Positions 34,494 to 47,503 of a DNA stretch of 64,000 nt are shown here, one piece after another (position 1 is the stretch's first letter; each line of letters begins with the position of its first letter). A model generated the notes under the pieces. That model was given only the letters and a program-made list of their open reading frames with translations, searched no databases and was not told the DNA's origin. Made by a program: the position numbers and the translations under genes. This DNA comes from Phocoena phocoena. Its lineage: Eukaryota; Chordata; Mammalia; Artiodactyla; Phocoenidae. The DNA lies in assembly GCF_963924675.1 (NCBI RefSeq), contig NC_089230.1, forward strand, positions 72,903,223 to 72,967,222. The letters are read 5' to 3'.

Positions 34494-35648
34494 TTTTAAG
34501 CATGCAGAACTTCAAATATACTAGCCAATCTTTAACATTAAATATCTAGGATATGTATGACCACTACTTAATAATTCCCCTGGCATTGACCTTCTACTCT
34601 GTGTTCTCCCTAGTTCTAGTCTGTGGTAGGTGGAATACAGATTCTCTTTTTTTTAATTTATATTTATTTACCATTTACCAATAAGACTGAACATCTTTTC
34701 CTATATTTATTTTACATTCAAGTTTCTTATTCCATGAAATGACTCTCTGTCCTGCCCTTTGATCTCTCTATTAAAACATTTGTCTTTTTTGTTTGTTTTG
34801 TTACCTTCTTTTTATTTTTAGAATTTTATTTATATTTTTATATAGCAGGTTCTTATTAATTATCCATTTTATACATATTAGTGTATATATGTCAATCCCA
34901 ATCTCCCAATTCATCACACAACCACTGCTCCCCTGACCCACCACTTTCCCCCCTTGGCATCCATACATTTGTTCTCTATATCTGTGTCTCTATTTCTCCC
35001 CTGCAGACCAGTTCATCTCTGTACCATTTGTCTAGGTTTCACATATATGCGTTCATATATGATATTTGTTTTTCTCTAACTTCTCTCTGTGTGATACACT
35101 CTAGATCCATCGACCTCACTACAAATAAATCAATTTCATTCCTTTTTATGGCTGAGTAATATTCCATTGTATATATGTGTCACATCTTCTTTATCCATTC
35201 ATCTGTTAATGGACACTTAGGTTGCTTCCATGTCCTGGCCATTGTAAACAGAGCTGCAATGAACATTGTGGTACATGACTCTTACTGAATTATGGTTTTC
35301 TCAGGGTATATGCCCAGTAGTGGGATTGCTGGGTCATATGGTAGTTCTATTATTAGTTTTTTAAGGAACCACCATACTGTTCTCCATAGTGGCTGTATCA
35401 ATTGACATTCCCACCAACAGTGCAAGAGTGTTCCCTTATCTCCACACCCTCTCCAGCATTTATTGTTTGTAGATTTTTTGATGATGGCCGTTCTGATTGG
35501 TGTGAAGTGATACCTCATTGTAGTTTTGACTTGCATTTCTCTAATAATTAGTGATGTTTAGTGGCTTTTCATGTGCTTTGTGACCATCTCTATGTCTTCT
35601 TTGGAGAAATGTCTATTTAGGTCTTCTGCCCATTTTTGGATTGGGTTG

Positions 35649-37445
35649 TTAATTTTTTTTAATATTGAGCTGCATGAGCTGTTTATATATTTTGGAAATT
35701 AATCCTTTGTCCATTGATTTGTATGCAAATATTTTCTCCCATTCTGAAGGTTGTCTTTTTGTCTTGTTTGTAGTTTCCTTTGCTGTGCAAAAGCTTTTAA
35801 GTTTCATTAGGTCCCATTTGTTTATTTTTGTTTTTATTTCCATTACACTAGGAAGTGCGTCAGAAGAGATCTTGCTGTGATTTATGTCAAAGAATGTTCT
35901 TCCTATGTTTTCCTCTAAGAGTTTTATAGTATCTGGTCTTACATTTAGGTTTCGAATCCATTTTTTTATTTTTGTGTATGGTGTTAGGGAATGTTCTAAT
36001 TTCATTCTTCTACATGTAGCTGTCCAGTTTTCCCAGCACCACTTATTGAAGAGACTGTCTTTTCTCCATTGTATATCCTTGCCTTCTTTGTCATAGATTA
36101 GTTGACCATAGGTGCATGGGTTTATCTCTGGGCTTTCTATCCTGTTCCATTGATCTATATTTCTGTTTTTGTGCAAGTGCCAGGTTGTCTTGATTACTAT
36201 AACTTTGTAGTATAGTCTGACGTCAGGGAGCCTGATTCCTCCAGTTCCGTTTTTTTTCCCTCAAAACTGCATTGGCTATTCGGGGTCTTTTGTGTCTCCA
36301 TACAAATTTTAAGATTTTTTCTTCTAGTTATGTAAAAAATGTCTTTGGTAACTTGATAGGGATTGCATTGAATCTGTGGATTGCTTTGGGTAGTATAGTC
36401 ATTTTCACAATATTGATTCTTCCAATCCAAGAACATGGTATATCTCTCCATCTGTTGGCATCATCTTTAATTTCTTTCATCAGTGTCTTATAGTTTTCTG
36501 CATATAGGTCTTTTGTCTCCCTAGGTAGGTTTATTCCTAGGTATTTTATTCTTTTTGTTGCCACGGTAAATGGGAGTGTTTCCATAATTTCTCTTTCAGA
36601 TTTTTCATCATTAGTGGATAGGAATGCAAGAGATTTCTGTGCATTAATTTAGTATCCTGCAACTTTACCAAATTCATTGATTAGGTCTAGTAGTTTTCTC
36701 ATGGCATCTTTAGGATTCTCTATGTGTAGTATCATGTCATCTGCAAACAGTGACAGTTTTACTTCTTCTTTTCCAATTTGTATTCCTTTTATTTCTTTTT
36801 CTTCTCTGATTGCCATGGCTGGGACTTCCAAAACTATGTTGAATAATAGTGGTGAGAGTGGACATCCTTGTCTTGTTCCTGACCTTAGAGGAAATGCTTT
36901 CAGTTTTTCACCATTGAGAGTAGTGTTTGTTGTGGGTTTGTCATATATGGCCTTTATTATGTTGAGGTAGGTTCCCTCTATGCCCACTTTCTGGTGAGTT
37001 TTTATCATAAATGAATGTTGAATTTTGTCAAAAGCTTTTTCTACATCTATTGAGATGATCATATGGTTTTTATTCTTCAATTTGTTAATATGGTGTATCA
37101 CACCGATTGATTTGCATATATTGAAGAATCCTTGCATCCCTGGGATAAATCCCACTTGATCATGGTGCATGACCCTTTTAATATGTTGTTAGATTCTGTT
37201 TACTAGTATTTTGTTGAGGATTTCTGTATCTATATTCATGAGTGATATTGGTCTGTAATTTTGGTTTTTTGTAGTACCTTTGTCTGGCTTTGGTATCAGG
37301 GTGATGGTGGCCTCATAGAATGCATTTCGGAGTGTTCATTCCTCTGCAGTTGTTTGGAAGACTTTGAGAAGGATGAGTGTTAGCTCTTCCCTAAATGTTT
37401 GATAGAATTCACCTGTGAAGCCATCTGGTCCTGGACTTCTGTTGG

Positions 37446-37478
<33 letters not shown>

Positions 37479-39065
37479 GTGATACGCGGGCCTCTCACTG
37501 TTGGGGCCTCTCCCGTTGCGGAGCACAGGCTCCGTACATGCAGGCTCAGCGGCCATGGCCCAAGGGCCCAGCCGCTCCGTGGCATTTGGGATCTTCCCGT
37601 ACCGGGGCACGAACGCGCATCCCCTGCATCGGCAGGCGGACTCTCAACCACTGCGCCACCAGGGAAGCCCTGTTGGAAGCTTTTTAATCACAGTTTCAAT
37701 TTCATTACTTGTGATTGGTCTGTTCATATTTTCTATTTCTTCCTGGTTCAGTCTTGGAAGGTTATACCTTTCTAAGAATTTGCATTTATTCCAGATTGTC
37801 CATTTTACTAGCATAGAGTTGCTTGTAGTAGTCTCTTAGGATGCTTTGTATTTCTGCAGTGTCTGTTGTCACTTCTCCTCTTTCATTTCTGATTTTATTG
37901 ATTTGAGTCCTCTCCCTCTTTTTCTTGATGAGTCTGGCTAATGGCTTATCAATTTTGTTTATTTTTTCAAAGAATCAGCTTTTAGTTTTATTGATCTTTG
38001 CTGTTGTTTTCTTTGTTTCTATTTCATTTATTTCTGCTCTGATCTTTATGGCTTCTTTCCTTCTGCTAACAATGGGTTTTGTTTGTCCTTCTTTCTCTAG
38101 TTCCTTTAGGTGTAAGGTTAGATTGTTTATTTGAGATTTTTCTTGTTTCTTGAGGCAGGCTAGTATTGCTATAAACTTCCCTCTTAAACTGCTTTTGCTG
38201 CATCCCATAGGTTTTGGATCATCGTGTTTTCATTGTCATTTGTCTCTAGGTACTTTTTTAATTTCCTCTTTGATTTCTTCAGTGATTTCTTGGTTATTTA
38301 GTAACATATTGTTTAGCCTCCATGTGTTTGTGGGTTTTACATTTTTTTCCCCTGTAATTGATTTCTAATCTCCCAGCATTGTGGTCTGAAAAGATGCTTG
38401 ATATGATTTCAATTTTCTTAAATTTACTGAGGCTTTTTTGTGATCCAAGATGTGATCTGTCCTGGAGAATGTTCCGTGTGCACTTGAGAAGAAAGTGTCA
38501 TCTTTTGTTTTTGGATGGAATGTCCTATAAATATCAATTAAATCTATCTGGTCTATTGTGTCATTTAAAGCTTTTGTTTCCTTATTAATTTTCTATTGGG
38601 ATGATCTGTCCATTGATGTAAGTGAAGTGTTAAACTCCCCTCTATTATTGTGTTACTGTCAATTTTCTCTTTTATAGCTGTTAGCAGTTGCCTTATGTAT
38701 TGAGGTACTCCTATGTTGGGTGCATATATATTTATAATTGTTATATCTTCTTCTTGGATTGATCCGTTGATCATTATGTAGTATCCTTCCTTGTCTCTTG
38801 TAACGTTCTTTATTTTAAAGTCTATTTTATCTGATATGAGTATTGCTACTCCAGCTTTCTTCTGATTTCCAATTGCATGGAATATCTCTTTCCATCCCCT
38901 CACTTTCAGTTTGTATGTTTCCCTAGGTCTGAAGTGGGTCTCTTGTAGACAGCATATATATGGTTCTTGTTTTTGTATCCATTCAGTGAGCCTGTGTCTT
39001 TTGGTTGGAGCATTTAACCCATTCACATTTAAGGTAATGATCAATATGTATGTTCCTGTTACCAT
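35649..39065 (-). pseudogene. L1 ORF2, broken, split by a SINE
   Basis: ATG at the complement of 39063-39065. The endonuclease frame runs 166 codons to 38565 and keeps LNVNGLN near its start and the catalytic-type QETH around residue 40; frame loss follows. A SINE interrupts the frame at 37449-37670, in the region before the RT. The RT frame (37170 to 36649) keeps FADD at 36736-36747. The C-terminal part continues to 35649 and, in another frame, 35536 to 35282 ([14 protein letters not shown]). It cannot encode the protein. Confidence 0.85.
37449..37670 (-). mobile_element. CHR-type SINE, antisense, inside L1 ORF2
   Basis: Complete copy with a long T run (37450-37478). Short duplication TGTTGGAAG at 37440-37448 and 37671-37679. 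It disrupts the reverse-transcriptase domain of the host L1. Confidence 0.92.
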
Positions 39066-39119
39066 TTTCTTAATTGTTATGGGTTTGTTTTTGTAGGGCC
39101 TTTTCTTCTCTTGTGTTTC

Positions 39120-40014
39120 CCACTTAGAGAAGTTCCTTTAGCGTTTGTTGTAGAGCTGGTTTGGTGGTGCTGAATTCTCTTAGCTTTTGTTTGTCTGTAA
39201 ACTTTTGATTTCTCCGTCAAATCTGAATGAGATCCTCACAGCTACAGTAATCTTGGTTGCAGGTTCTTCCCTTTCATCACTTTAAATATATCATGCCACT
39301 CCCTTCTGGCTTGTAGAGTTTCTCCTGAGAAATCAGCTGTTAAGCTTATGGGAGTTCCCTTGTGTGTTTTTTGTCTTTTTTCCTTTCAATACTTTTTCTT
39401 TGTCTTTAATTTTTGTCAATTTGATTACTGTGTCTTTGCATGTTTCTCCTTGGGTTTATCCTGCCTGGGACTCTGTGCTTCCTGGATTTGGGTGGCTATT
39501 TCCTTTCCCATGTTAGGGAAGTTTTTGACTATAATCTCTTCAGATATTTTCTTGGGTCCGTTCTCTCTCTCTTCTCCTTCTGGGACACCTATAATGCGAA
39601 TGTTGTTGTGTTTAATGTTGCCCCAGAGGTCCCTTAGGCTGTCTTCATTTCTTTTCAGCCTCTTTTCTTTACTCTGTTCTGTGGGAGTGAATTCCACCAT
39701 TCTGTCTTCCAGGTCACTTATCCATTCTTCTGCCTCATTTATTCTGCTATTGATTCCTTCTAGTGTATTTGTCATTTCAGTTATTATATTGTTCATCCTG
39801 TTTGTTTGTTTTTTAATTCTTCTAGGTCTTTGTTAAATATTTCTTGCATCTTCTCGATCTTTGCCTCCATTCTTTTTCTGAGGTCCTGAATCATCTTCAC
39901 TATCATTATTCTGAATTCTTTTTCTGGAAGATTGCTTATCTCCACTTTATTTAGTTGTTTTTCTGGGGCTCTGTCTTGTTCCTTCATCTGGTACATAGCC
40001 CTCTGCCTTTTCAT
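39120..40014 (-). pseudogene. L1 ORF1, broken
   Basis: Two overlapping frames, 40014 to 39793 (73 codons, start ATG) and 39796 to 39425 (123 codons), cover the N-terminus, the coiled coil and the RRM start (NIRIIGVPEGEE). The C-terminal domain continues in another frame to about 39120. The end of the second frame carries the same CACAGAGTCCC string as the 8087-15316 copy. Confidence 0.8.
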
Positions 40015-41514
40015 CTTGTCTATCTTTCTGTGAATGTGGTTTTTGTTCCACAGGCTGCAAGATTGTAGTTCTTCTTGCTTCTGCTGTCTGCCCTCTGGTG
40101 GATGAGGCTATTTAAGAGGCTAGTGCAAGTTTCCTGATGGGAGGGACTGGTGGTGCGTAGAGCTGGCTGTTGCTGGTTGGCTCCAACCAAAAGAGCTCAG
40201 TAAAACTTTAATCCACTTGTCTGCTGATGCGTGAGGCTGGGGTTCCCTCCCTGTTGGTTGTTTGGCCTGAGGCAACCCAACGCTGGAACCTTCTGGGCTC
40301 TTTGGTGGGGCTAATGGTGGACTCTGGGAGGGCTCACGCCACAGAGTACTTCCCAGAACTTCTGCTGCCAGTGTCCTTGTCCCTGTGGTGAGCCACAGCC
40401 ACCCCCCGCCTCTGCAGGAGACCCTCGAACGCTAGCAAGTAGGTCTGGTTCAGTCTCCTATGGGGTCGCTGCTCCTTTCCCTGGGTCCCGATGTGCACAC
40501 TACTTTGGGTGTGCCCTTCAAGTGTGGAGTCTCTTTTTACCCTGTGCTGTCGAAGTCCTGTAATCCAATCCCGCTAGCCTTCAAAGTCTGATTCTCTAGG
40601 AATTTCTCCTTCCGTTGCCAGACACCCAGGTTGGGAAGCCTGACCTGGGGCTCAGAACCTTCACTCCAGTGGGTGGACTTCTGTGGTATAACTGTTTTCC
40701 AGTCTGTGAGTCACCCACCCAGCAGTTATGGATTTGTTTTTATTGTGATTGCGCCACTCCTGCCGTCTCATTGCGGCTTCTCCCTTGTCTTTGGATGTGG
40801 GGTATCTTTTTTTTTTTTTTTTGGGATATCTTTTTTGGTGAGTTCCAGTGTCTTCCTCTTGATGAATGTTCAGCAGTTAGTTGTGATTCCAGTGCTCTTG
40901 CAAGAGGGAGTGAGAGCACGTCCTTCTACTCCGCCATCTTGACCCAATCTCCAAAACATTTGTCTTTTTAAAAAATTGATCTGTAGGCCTATTTACATGT
41001 TTTAAATACTAATCCTTTATCAAGTGTATGCCTTACAATAAATGCAGTCATTTTGAGGTTTGTCTTCATTTAATTTATGGTATCTATTGATGTACAGAAA
41101 TTTTAAATCTTAATTTAGCCTAGTTTATGAATCTTATCCTTAATGATATGTAGTTGTAAAATCTTGCCTAAAATCATCCTTTCCTAATCCAAGATCATAA
41201 AGATATTTTCCTATATTTTCTTCTTAAAATTTTAAAGTTTTTCTGTTCACATTTACATCTTTTATTCACCTGGAATCTGTTTGGGGGAATGATACGAAGC
41301 AGAGATTGAAATGTAATTTTTCAGTATGGACAACCAGCTCTTCCAGCATCCTGTCCCCAGGAGTCGGTAGTTCCTCTTTTAGTAAACAAGCTTCCATATA
41401 TGTGGATCTGTTTATAGACTGTTCATCAGTCTAGTTGCTCTCTCCCTGTACTAACCCACTCTGTCATAAACCACACTGTCCTAATTACAATAGCTTCAAG
41501 ATATAAGATACATG

Positions 41515-41997
41515 ATTTTTTTTTAATTTTTAAATTTTTTATTGAACTTTAGTTGATTTACAATGTTATGTTAGTTTTTGGTGTGCAGTGAAGTGATTCA
41601 GTTATATATATCTATAGTTTTTTCTCTTTCATTATGGTTTATTATAGGATATTGAATATAGCTCCCTATGCTATACAGTAGGACCTTGTTGTTTATCTAT
41701 TTTATATAGAGTAGTGTACATCTGCTAATCCAAAACTCCTAATGTGTCCCTTCCCAACCTGCTTTTCCCTTTGGTCATCATAAGTTTGTCTTCTATATCT
41801 GTGAGTGTGTTTCTGTTCTGTAAATAAGTTCATTTGTATCATAGTTTAGATTTCACATATAAGTGACATCATATAGTACCTGTCTTTCTCTTTCTGACTT
41901 CATTAAGTATAATAATTTCTAGGTCAATCCATGTTGCTGCAAGTGGCATTAGCTCATTATTTTTCATGGCTGAGTAGTATTCCAGTATATATAATGC

Positions 41998-42053
<56 letters not shown>

Positions 42054-42179
42054 CCATCTTCTTTATCCATTCACTCGTCAGTGGACATTTAGGTTGCTTC
42101 CATGTCCTGAATATTGTAAATAGTGCTGCTATGAACACTGGGCTGCTTGTATCTTTTCAAATTACAGTTTTCTCTTGAC
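41515..42179 (-). mobile_element. 5'-truncated L1, antisense, inside the old L1
   Basis: T-rich start at 41516-41540, TTGAACTTTAGTTGATTTAC L1 3' text, then ORF2 C-terminal text. Near-duplicate flanks: ATATAAGATACATG at 41501-41514 and ATACAAGATGCATG at 42180-42193 (two changes). Confidence 0.82.
41994..42050. repeat. (TA)n microsatellite inside the truncated L1
   Basis: About 22 or more TA units with a CATA interruption. In translation it gives an (IY)n run, which is an artefact. Confidence 0.9.
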
Positions 42180-42487
42180 ATACAAGATGCATGGTATTTT
42201 AAAAAGTGGGTCCCTTTTGTTCTTCCTAAAAATTATTTTGGCAATTTCTGGCCCTTTGCTCATTCAGATGGACTTTAGGGTAATATGGTTTAACTTTCAT
42301 CAAAAGAAAAAGTCCATTGGGAGAACTGAAGTCTTTATGTTACTGAGACTTCCCATGCAAGAACATTTATTTCTTTAATAGCTTTCAATAAAGTTTTCCT
42401 CTTCCTATTAAAAATGTCTTACACACTTGTCAAAGATTTATTTGTAGATAACTTAAATGTTTTGTTGCTGTTATAAATGATATCTTT

Positions 42488-42712
42488 TTTTTTTTTTTTT
42501 TTTTTTTTGTTTGTTTTTTGCGGTACGCGGGCCTCTCACTGTTGTGGCCTCTCCCGTTTGCGGAGCACAGGCTCCAGACGCGCAGGCTCAGCGGCCGTGG
42601 CTCACGGGCCCAGACGCTCCGCGGCATGTGGGATCTTCCCGGACTGGGGCACGAACCCGTGTCCCCTGCATCGTCAGGCGGACTCTCAACCACTGCGCCA
42701 CCAGGGAAGCCC
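42488..42712 (-). mobile_element. CHR-type SINE, antisense
   Basis: Complete copy with TTTGTTTGTTTTTTG at its A-tail side. Duplication TAAATGATATCTTT at 42474-42487 and 42713-42726. Confidence 0.93.
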
Positions 42713-42884
42713 TAAATGATATCTTTAAATGTTATATTTTTGAACTATTTGTTGCTGGTTTGGGGGATGCAGTTGGTTTGCATAATCATTTATCTGTTGG
42801 TTCCTTTGGATATTTTTATGTAGAAAAGCATATAAGTTGAAAATAATGATGGTTTTATGACTTTTTTTCTAATCTTTATATCTC

Positions 42885-43075
42885 TCTTAGTTACATAACA
42901 GCTATATATTATATGTGTATATTCCTATGTATAATATAGTATATGGTATACAAGTATATAGTATACAGTATATGCTATAGTATACCTATATAAATGGTAT
43001 TACTATAGCAATATTATATAATAATATACTAATTATATATATTATATGTAATTATATATGCAGACACTTTAAGTA
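42885..43075. repeat. AT-rich low-complexity tract
   Basis: Almost continuous TATA, TATAG and ATTATATA words, with self-complementary strings such as GTATACAGTATA. It can fold on itself but matches no known element. Confidence 0.7.
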
Positions 43076-43480
43076 GAAAAGGGCTAACTTGTAAAGGGCT
43101 ATCTGTGATTATTTTTAGTGGTAAGTCCAGGAGCTGGTTTAAGTAACTATATTCAGTAATTTACTATTAGAATTAGACCTGTAAATACATTTCAGTATTT
43201 GCCTGAAATAAAATTGAATATGCTGTTTAACAGGATCCATTAACTTAGGCTCTGCAATTTAAGTCAGTTTTCCAGAAATGCTAATAAGTTTGTATTGACC
43301 CAATACAACTTTGCCACTAAGTATTCCTGAGGACCAAAGACGTAGTATTAGTTACTAAGTATAAAAGTATAATGCAAAGATCTGGTTGCAGATTCCCCAA
43401 ATCAGCGGATTCAAAGCATAGACATTAGTAAGGGCATACACATCACGTGCATTTACACATTTCACATTAAAATAAAATGT
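43076..43480. other. Unique sequence, no gene seen
   Basis: No repeat or exon recognised. Confidence 0.4.
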
Positions 43481-43494
43481 TAAGGCATGCTTTT

Positions 43495-43709
43495 TTTTTT
43501 TTTTTTTTTTTTTTTTTTGTGGTAGGCGGGCCTCTCACTGTGTAGCCTCTCCCTTTGCAGAGCACAGGCTTCGGACGCGCAGGCTCAGCGGCCATGGATC
43601 ACGGGCCCAGCCGCTCCGCGGCATGTGGGATCTTCCCAGACCGGGGTACGAACCCGAGTCCCCTGCATCGGCAGGCGGACTCTCAACCACTGCGCCACCA
43701 GGGAAGCCC
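43495..43709 (-). mobile_element. CHR-type SINE, antisense
   Basis: Complete copy with a 28-base or longer T run. Duplication TAAGGCATGCTTTTT at 43481-43495 and near 43710-43724. Confidence 0.92.
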
Positions 43710-43724
43710 TAAGGCATGCTTTTT

Positions 43725-44790
43725 AAAAATTATTTTCGACTGCCTTTATTGACCAATTGCTTTTCCCAAGCACGTCAAAAAAATCATCCGCTTCTACTGC
43801 TGACCAGGGCTACATTGGGGTCATAATTAGTACACTGTTGATTGACGTAAAGTCTAAGCCGCAGGCAAAACTCCGTTCTTCAACGTTGTCTCTCTTGTTT
43901 ACTTAGCTCAGCAGCCGGCCACCGACATGTATAGAGGAGCTTTGTGCAAGCACCGATTATCAAAAGTCTGTGCTTTCATCCACACCATTAATTTCTGAAG
44001 CCAGAAGACAGCATGGTGAGTGCACTGACGAACACCACTACAGAGAATCCCAGGACAAATAATCCTAGGAAAGATCAGCTCCTCTAGGACTGAGTGGATC
44101 TTCATTTCTTGACCTGGGCACCTGTAGGGTGTGTCAAGTATACTACGAGGGTAAATACTAATAGTGCTTTAGAGGTAGGCACTACCTTTCATCACAGAAG
44201 TTCACATTTTTCATTAGATGCTTTCCTTTGTCCTGACAGCACTGCAGTGGGATACATAGTAATTAATTCATGTTTTCATTTTCAAATAGGGACACCACAC
44301 ACAAAAGGAGCCCACTTATTTACTCAGATTTTCCTACGATTCTACCAGTTGCAGTCTTACTTAATCTTCTCCACCAGGCACACATATTCAGAAAGTTCTG
44401 GTGCCGTCAGGTTCACCAGACCCTGCTTGTGACCCTTCACATGTTTGCTGTCTGCTCTGTCTCTCTGGGGATGATGTTACACAGCTGTTGGCAACTTTAT
44501 GTCCTCCAGTGTTCTTCCTCCCCTTAATCCAAACAGGACAGAGGTAGTGAGAGTGGAGAGAGAAGCACTTCGGCTAAAATCTCATTGCCCCAACTGCTAA
44601 CTAGCATGACTTTGCAACGTTTCCAGACACTATTTTGTGTTATCAGCATCATAATGACAAATACATTAAACTGACGAAAAGAACTCTTTGAACTCTAACC
44701 AGAATGGACAAGTTATATGTTAGAGGGGGTTCTATGAATTATGTTCATTAGGGTTATTCTCTGTGACTGGTTCCATGGGACTGTCTAAAT
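43725..44790. other. Unique sequence, no gene seen
   Basis: Several frames of 65-112 codons are present without recognisable domain or codon pattern. No repeat recognised. Confidence 0.45.
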
Positions 44791-44804
44791 GAAAATGACT
44801 TGGG

Positions 44805-45003
44805 GGCTTCCCTGGTGGCGCAGTGGTTGAGAGTCCGCCTGCCGATGCAGGGGATGCGGGTTCGTGCCCCGGTCCGGGAAGATCCCACATGCCGCGGAGC
44901 GGCTGGGCCCGTGAGCCATGGCCACTGAGCCTGCGCGTCCGGAGCCTGTGGTCTGCAATGGGAGAGGCCACAACAGTGAGAGGCCCGCGTACCGCCAAAA
45001 AAA
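44805..45003 (+). mobile_element. CHR-type SINE, sense
   Basis: Complete copy with a short A-tail. Duplication AAAATGACTTGGG at 44792-44804 and 45004-45016. Confidence 0.92.
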
Positions 45004-45164
45004 AAAATGACTTGGGCTTAGAGCAGCCATAATTAGGAGGGAAAGGAAGTGCTGAAAACTTTCTAAATCGGTGTGAAGACAGTGGTAGAACAAAAGACAC
45101 TAAGAGCTGGGAGGAACATTGGACTTCATCTAGTCTAAATGCTCATTTTACAGATTAAGTAATA

Positions 45165-45390
45165 GCCAACATGTTTCTCATCAGGGACACCACTGGCGTT
45201 TGGGCAGGACAGTTCTTTGCTCTGAAGGACCATCCCACACATTGCAGGATGTTTAGTATCCCTGGCACCTGCCCACTAAATGCCAGGAAGCGCCAGTCAT
45301 TATGACAACCACAATTCCCCTGCCAACTTCCCAGTGGACCCTCCCAGACAGAGCGGTACCCTCGCTGTTGAAAACCTCTGAGCCAAATTG
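45165..45390 (-). mobile_element. MER5A-like hAT-Charlie fossil
   Basis: Plus strand reads TGTTTCTCATCAGGGACACC, AGGACAGTTCTTTGCTCTG, TTGCAGGATGTTTAGTATCC, CCACTAAATGCCAGGAAGC and TATGACAACCACAATTCC; same order as the copy at 18346. Confidence 0.8.
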
Positions 45391-45434
45391 CTCAGAGACA
45401 ACCAGGAAACCCGTGCTAACACAACTGACTCACT

Positions 45435-45605
45435 GACAGCACTTCTGAGACTTTAATGTGTGTGAGAATCAACGAGGGATCTTGTTAAAAACACACACTC
45501 TGACTCAGGAGGTCTGGGATGGAGAGTGAGATTCTGCATTTCTGACTAGCTTGTAGGTGATGCCGAGACTGTGAGTTTGCAGATCCCACTTCGAGTAACG
45601 AGGGT
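45435..45605 (-). mobile_element. MER20-like hAT-Charlie fossil
   Basis: TTAATGTGTGTGAGAATCAAC, ATCTTGTTAAAAACACAC, GACTCAGGAGGTCTGGGATGG, CTGCATTTCTGACTAGC, GTAGGTGATGCCGAG and CAGATCCCACTTCGAGTA follow the MER20-type consensus order in reverse orientation. Family identity is less certain than the hAT class. Confidence 0.6.
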
Positions 45606-47265
45606 CCAAGCATCTAAATGAGAGGACGTCTGAACTGTCTTGGTGTCCTTACCAGTTCATGTACCACTCAGAGTTGTGGCTTCGGAATTCCACAAATGGT
45701 ACCTGCTCTCTGTACAAGCTTCTCGGGAGATCGGCTCTAGCTTTGTCTTGGAGACTCTGCATCTGATTCTTCTCCCCGGTGACCTGATGGCAGACTCTGC
45801 CTTTACCTCTCTACACAGCAGGCTTCAGACTATTTTTTTGTTTGTTTCCAGAGCCTGATTTTATGTAAGTCCCTCTCTTGGAGTCTCATACCCTCACCTG
45901 TCCAGCTGCAGCTCCTGGAAGCCCAGCTGAGACCAAAAGCAAGGTGCCCGCTGGTAGCTGAGCTGGCGGAGGTAGGTGGGTTCTGGGAGAGCCTAGGAGC
46001 TGTCATTTGTCTCAGTGACGGAGCTGCCCAGAGCCCAGGTTTCCTGACTCCTGCCCAGAGTTCCTCCCCAGTGGTCCATGTTCTCGTTTCCCTTCTATTC
46101 CTACCATTAAGTGAAACTGTGTGTCACTCAGTATATCTGTTTAACTCACCGGGAAACTGCCACCTACTCTGCTTTAGCAAGAAGGTTCCTCATGGACCAG
46201 CTTCCTGGTTGAAGTGCAATGTTGAGAAGTCTTGCAACGTAGAACAAATGGTATAATGAGAAGTAAGTTCCCACAGGCATTGTCATTGATTTTTTTTTTC
46301 ATTTCTGGAACTTGGAAGTAGCTGATGGGAAGATTTGGAGATGGTTTCATCTCCACTGGTGATAAAACAAAGAGCTATAATGGAATTCAATTACTAGTCA
46401 CAGAAAATCAGCTCTATATTCTCCCTTATCTTTTCTGGTTCCCTCCATCCCTTTTCAGCCAAAGAAACAAGCCAGAAGGCCATCCATGTGGGTGGGTAGG
46501 CATTTCATGGGGAGCAAGCTTCTCTGAAATTCCATAATATCTGTCTTAGCCTGAGTTCCTCTGAAAGCAGAGTCTGAGACAGATGTTTGTGTGATGGTAG
46601 ATTATTTGAGAATGGAGATTCCGTGGAGCGGCAGGGCAGACAGAGGGAGTCAAACAGAAAGTGAGGGGAAGAAAAATAAGGATAATTATCAAGTCAGCCC
46701 CTGGTACAGGTGATGGTGCTGGATTCCTCCTGGACCTTATGAACTGACTTGAGAGCTCTCTAACTAGAGGACAGAAGGAAGAAGCATTTACCTATCACTT
46801 CCCACTCCCCATTGACCAAGGGTGGGCCCACAGGTGTTGACTCCCGTGAACTTTCAGGTTTTGCAGGTGTGAGTGTCCAGCAAGTTCCCAGAGGACCTCC
46901 GAGTTGGTCAAAGTCTGTGAGGAAACCTAGAGCAGGAGGTGGGGTTGAGTGAAATTTTAAGTGGTACCTAAGAGGCAATAATCCTTGAGACAATGGAGGG
47001 TACTGGAAACAGTTCTGGGAGTCCTGGGAAATGGAGGTATCCCCCTCGAAGTGTCTTTGGCAGGCCAAGCACTGGCTCTTGTTTTTATATGGGAGCTGTA
47101 CTTTCTGAAATTCATGCTTCCAACCTGCATTCTGTAACCCTGCATTGTCACAGCAAGGGCCCAAATGGGGAGTCTGGAAATTTTAGAGAATTGCAGACAA
47201 TTTAGACCATTTCCCAAGTGTTGGTTTCTCATCCTCAACTTTGAGTTTGGGAACACCGACCATAA
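45606..47265. other. Unique sequence, possible LTR-like fragment at 46535-46720
   Basis: No exon seen. At 46546-46620 (AGCCTGAGTTCCTCTGAAAGC, AGTCTGAGACAGATGTTTGTG, GGTAGATTATTTGAGAATGG) the text recalls an ancient LTR-type repeat, not assigned. A 134-codon antisense frame at 46760-47164 shows no domain. Confidence 0.4.
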
Positions 47266-47278
47266 AAACAGCTTTGGA

Positions 47279-47490
47279 GGGCTTCCCTGGTGGCGCAGTG
47301 GTTGAGAGTCCGCCTGCCGATGCAGGGGACGCGGGTTTGTGCCCCGGTCCAGGAAGATCCCACATGCTGCGGAGCGGCTGGGCCCGTGAGCCATGGCCGC
47401 TGAGCCTGCGCGTCCGGAGCCTGTGCTCGACAGCGGGAGAGGCCACAACAGTGAGAGGCCCGTGTACCGCAAAAAAAAAAAAAAAGAAAG
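47279..47490 (+). mobile_element. CHR-type SINE, sense
   Basis: Complete copy with an A-tail ending in AAAGAAAG. Duplication AAACAGCTTTGGA at 47266-47278 and 47491-47503. Confidence 0.93.
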
Positions 47491-47503
47491 AAACAGCTTT
47501 GGA

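Larger units (their letters stand above)
34790..40952 (-). mobile_element. Full-length L1 (about 5.9 kb without its SINE), antisense, inactive
   Basis: The 5' end (minus strand CAAGATGGCGGAGTAGAAGG, about 40943-40924) and 3' end (near 34815) are both present. Flanks share AAAACATTTGTCTTTTT, 17 bases, at 34773-34789 and 40953-40969. This L1 has a different 3' UTR start from the 8087-15316 copy and a shorter 5' UTR. A SINE split its ORF2 later (37449-37670). All ORFs contain stops and shifts. Confidence 0.92.
34620..42880 (-). mobile_element. Old L1 (L1M-like), antisense, host of a nested stack
   Basis: Old L1 text is present at 34620-34789, 40970-41514 and 42194-42880 (minus the SINE at 42488-42712). 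The three pieces join in order once younger insertions are removed. It represents ORF2 C-terminal to RT text and is highly diverged. I give the span so the stack can be read as one unit; most of the span is the inserted elements listed separately. Confidence 0.65.

Noticed and set aside
41869..42138. Frame with an (IY)n repeat resembling a low-complexity protein
   Set aside because: The (IY)n is a translation of the (TA)n microsatellite inside a truncated L1.
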